Assembly (NCBI GenBank): GCA_034668825.1
Contig: JAXDOR010000140.1
Location: 1 to 36,192 of the forward strand
Length of the DNA: 36,192 bases
Direction: 5' to 3'
Source of the DNA: CANKHA01 sp034668825
GTDB taxonomy: Bacteria; Pseudomonadota; Alphaproteobacteria; Rhizobiales; Xanthobacteraceae
Positions 34,391 through 36,192 of the stretch are shown piece after piece. The translations under genes were made by a program, and so were the position numbers. The stretch's first letter is position 1; every line of letters starts with the position of its first letter. Below the pieces are notes generated by a model. The model saw nothing but the letters and a program-made list of their open reading frames with translations. It had not been told where the DNA came from and ran no database searches.

Positions 34391-35224
34391 ATGACAATAC
34401 GCCTCGGACACGATAGCGTTCCGCTTATGATCGGTACGGAAAGCACACCTGAATTGCGCCTGTCGCGCTTTGCTCACATCGGCAACGCGCTGCGCAACAG
34501 CTTTCGTTTCGCGCTTGACCTCGCGCTGCCGCCGCTGTGCCCGGCGTGCCGTGAGCCGGTGGGCGGCGATGGATTATGCCCGGCGTGCTGGTCGAAGCTG
34601 TCTTTCATCACGCGGCCCTTCTGCGAGCGGCTCGGCATTCCCTTTGCCTATGATCCGGGGCCCGGCCTGTTGTCGATGGAAGCAATCGCCGACCCGCCGT
34701 CCTACGGACGCGCCCGCGCCACCGTGCGCTACGACGACGTGGCGCGCGCTCTGGTTCATGCGCTGAAATACGGCGACCGCCTCGATCTCGTTCCAACGCT
34801 GGGAAGTTGGACGGCAACCGCGGGCCGCGAGCTTCTGCAGGACGCCGATGCACTTGTTCCCGTGCCGTTGCATTGGCGGCGGCTGTGGCTGCGGCGATTC
34901 AACCAATCCGCCGCGCTCGCTGAAGTGGTATCCGCGGCAAGCGGTGTTCCGGTCATTCACCGGGCGCTGAAGCGGGTGAAGGCGACGGCGCAGCAGGTTG
35001 GCCTCTCCAAATCCGAGCGCGCGGTCAACGTCCAAGGCGCGTTCCGCGTGTCCGACGAAGGCAAGATGAGCGTCGCCGGCCGGCGGCTTGTTCTTGTCGA
35101 CGACGTGCTCACTTCGGGCGCCACCGTGGATGGCTGCACCCGCGCATTGCTTCGCGCCGGCGCCGCCAATGTCGATGTGCTGGTATTCGCGCGGGTTGTC
35201 GCCCCGGCGCGAACGCCCATATAA
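34391..35224 (+). CDS. comF: ComF family double zinc ribbon / phosphoribosyltransferase-like protein
   Basis: 277 residues. An N-terminal zinc ribbon has Cys50, Cys53, Cys63 and Cys66 (CPAC and CPAC). The type I phosphoribosyltransferase-like domain shows VPVPLHWRRLWLRRFNQS and the PRPP loop VLVDDVLTSGAT (234-245). ComF is linked to DNA uptake and single-strand DNA handling in competent bacteria; in others its role is unclear. The start may be the ATG at 34391, next to a repeat, or that at 34427. It lies 24 bp ahead of grxC on the same strand and probably heads the comF-grxC-amidase operon. Confidence 0.93.
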   Translation: MTIRLGHDSVPLMIGTESTPELRLSRFAHIGNALRNSFRFALDLALPPLCPACREPVGGDGLCPACWSKLSFITRPFCERLGIPFAYDPGPGLLSMEAIADPPSYGRARATVRYDDVARALVHALKYGDRLDLVPTLGSWTATAGRELLQDADALVPVPLHWRRLWLRRFNQSAALAEVVSAASGVPVIHRALKRVKATAQQVGLSKSERAVNVQGAFRVSDEGKMSVAGRRLVLVDDVLTSGATVDGCTRALLRAGAANVDVLVFARVVAPARTPI

Positions 35225-35248
35225 CAAGAACAAGCTTCACGGTGACCC

Positions 35249-35524
35249 ATGGCCTTGGTTGAAATCTATACCACCCGCTATTGTCCTTATTGCGTTACCG
35301 CCAAGAGGCTATTGGCGCGCAAGGGCGTTGCCTTCACGGAGATCGATGTCTCCGGCGATTGGGAGCGCCGCCAGGAAATGGTCAACCGAGCCCATGGGCG
35401 CATGACGGTGCCGCAGATTTTCATCGGCTCGACCCACGTCGGCGGTTCTGATGACCTATATGCGCTGGAGGCGGCGAAGAAATTGGATACCCTGCTGACG
35501 GCGGACGAAGAGCAGCGCGCATGA
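35249..35524 (+). CDS. grxC: glutaredoxin 3
   Basis: 91 residues with the dithiol active site CPYC at 12-15, the cis-Pro in TVPQIFI and the glutathione-binding GGSDDLYAL. It reduces disulfides and mixed glutathione disulfides in the cytosol using glutathione. It overlaps the following amidase gene by 4 bp (ATGA) and follows comF by 24 bp. The pairing with a Nit-type amidase fits a glutathione-related role for both. Confidence 0.96.
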   Translation: MALVEIYTTRYCPYCVTAKRLLARKGVAFTEIDVSGDWERRQEMVNRAHGRMTVPQIFIGSTHVGGSDDLYALEAAKKLDTLLTADEEQRA

Positions 35525-36192
35525 TCGCCGCCGCAGACAAGACTTCCACATTCACCGCCGGCCTTATCCAAATGCGCTCCGGCGTGACACCCCAGGCCAA
35601 TCTCGATGCGGCGGTGAAACTAATCGGCGAGGCAAAGGACGCCGGCGCCGACTATGTGCAGACGCCGGAGATGACCAACATCATGGACATCAAGCGCGAG
35701 CGGATGTTCGCGGCGATGGTGACCGAGGACGAGGACCAAAGCCTCGCGCGCTTGCGCGAGCTGGCGCGCCAGCTTGGCATCCATCTCCATATCGGCTCGC
35801 TCGGGATCAAGATTTCTCCGGAGCGCGCGGCCAACCGCTCCTACCTGATCGGACGCGATGGGGAGATTATCGCCAGCTATGACAAGATCCACATGTTCGA
35901 CGTCGATCTGGCGGGCGGCGAGAGCTACCGCGAGTCGCGCAACTTCCGTCCGGGCGAAAGCGCTGTGGTCGCGGACCTGCCCTGGGGTCGGCTCGGGATG
36001 ACCATCTGTTATGACCTGCGCTTTCCGGCGCTCTATCGCGCTCTTGCCGAAGCCGGCGCCTCCTTCATCTCCCTTCCGGCGGCCTTCCCCCGGCAGACCG
36101 GGGAGGCGCAATGGCACATTCTCCTCCGCGCGCGCGCCATCGAGAACGGCTCGGACGGGCTCGCGGCGGCACAGGGCGGTATGCATCCGAAC
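35521..36192 (+). CDS. nitrilase-superfamily amidase, Nit1/Nit2-like (3' end outside window)
   Basis: The first 224 residues of a protein normally about 280 long; the frame is open at the window end. The catalytic triad is visible as Glu50 (TPEMTN), Lys122 (YDKIHMFDVD) and Cys163 (TICYDLRFP). The sequence HMFDVD and CYDLRFPALYRALAEAGA are typical of the Nit1/Nit2 branch, which hydrolyses deaminated glutathione or omega-amides of 2-oxo acids. Translational coupling to grxC supports a link with glutathione repair. The final residues SDGLAAAQGG differ from the more usual CFVLAAAQGG by eye, but the frame is intact. Confidence 0.92.
   Translation, partial: MIAAADKTSTFTAGLIQMRSGVTPQANLDAAVKLIGEAKDAGADYVQTPEMTNIMDIKRERMFAAMVTEDEDQSLARLRELARQLGIHLHIGSLGIKISPERAANRSYLIGRDGEIIASYDKIHMFDVDLAGGESYRESRNFRPGESAVVADLPWGRLGMTICYDLRFPALYRALAEAGASFISLPAAFPRQTGEAQWHILLRARAIENGSDGLAAAQGGMHPN

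Overview
The window looks like chromosomal DNA of an alphaproteobacterium of the order Hyphomicrobiales (Rhizobiales), probably near Bradyrhizobium, Pseudolabrys or Xanthobacteraceae. The grounds are the high GC, alphaproteobacterial gene neighbourhoods (secA / parvulin / argJ / mutT; an NDUFAF5-type methyltransferase / comF / grxC / nitrilase; map / radC), and three families of short palindromic intergenic repeats of a kind common in that group. The assignment rests on family recognition, not on a search. No rRNA, tRNA, CRISPR array or transposase was seen.

Layout. 1-2394 (+): the C-terminal part of an IlvD/Edd sugar-acid dehydratase, a PEP-mutase/isocitrate-lyase-type enzyme and an SDR dehydrogenase, possibly a sugar-acid catabolic operon. 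2488-4112: a single O-methyltransferase and a small exported protein. 4113-5764: map and radC. 5765-7527: a lower-GC accessory insert with a frameshifted hexapeptide acyltransferase and a family 2 glycosyltransferase. It is closed by a second, diverged copy of the last 72 bp of radC, so it has the form of an island at the 3' end of radC. 7598-8986: a CPBP membrane protease, convergent with a two-domain Inh-type protease inhibitor. 9009-15036 (-): a 2-oxoacid dehydrogenase operon read E1alpha, E1beta, semialdehyde dehydrogenase, E2, D-2-hydroxyacid dehydrogenase. It has no E3, and palindromic repeats sit in two of its intergenic gaps.

15102-18818: an EamA/DMT permease divergent from an MFS permease and a ChrA chromate transporter. 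A hairpin covers the ribosome-binding site of the MFS gene. 18815-21801 (-): an NMT1/THI5-like ABC importer (binding protein, ATPase, permease), with a 42-codon membrane peptide on the other strand between the ATPase and the binding protein. A creatininase-family amidohydrolase diverges from the importer. 22805-25973: a DUF4337 membrane protein, convergent with a two-gene unit of a GNAT-C39 peptidase fusion and an RLAN/RimK ATP-grasp ligase. This pair is a predicted peptide- or amide-modifying system and the best candidate here for poorly described biochemistry. About 26150-26580 is a GC-rich, hairpin-dense stretch without a convincing gene.

26636-36192: housekeeping genes. These are secA (-), a parvulin isomerase, argJ, a small secreted protein, mutT, a frameshifted orphan Flp pilin, an NDUFAF5-like methyltransferase (-), comF, grxC and the 5' part of a nitrilase-family amidase cut by the window end.

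Start codons were often moved inward from the longest frame, because several long frames begin inside palindromic repeats or run into a neighbouring gene. Two genes (acyltransferase and Flp pilin) carry single-base frameshifts that could be real decay or assembly errors.
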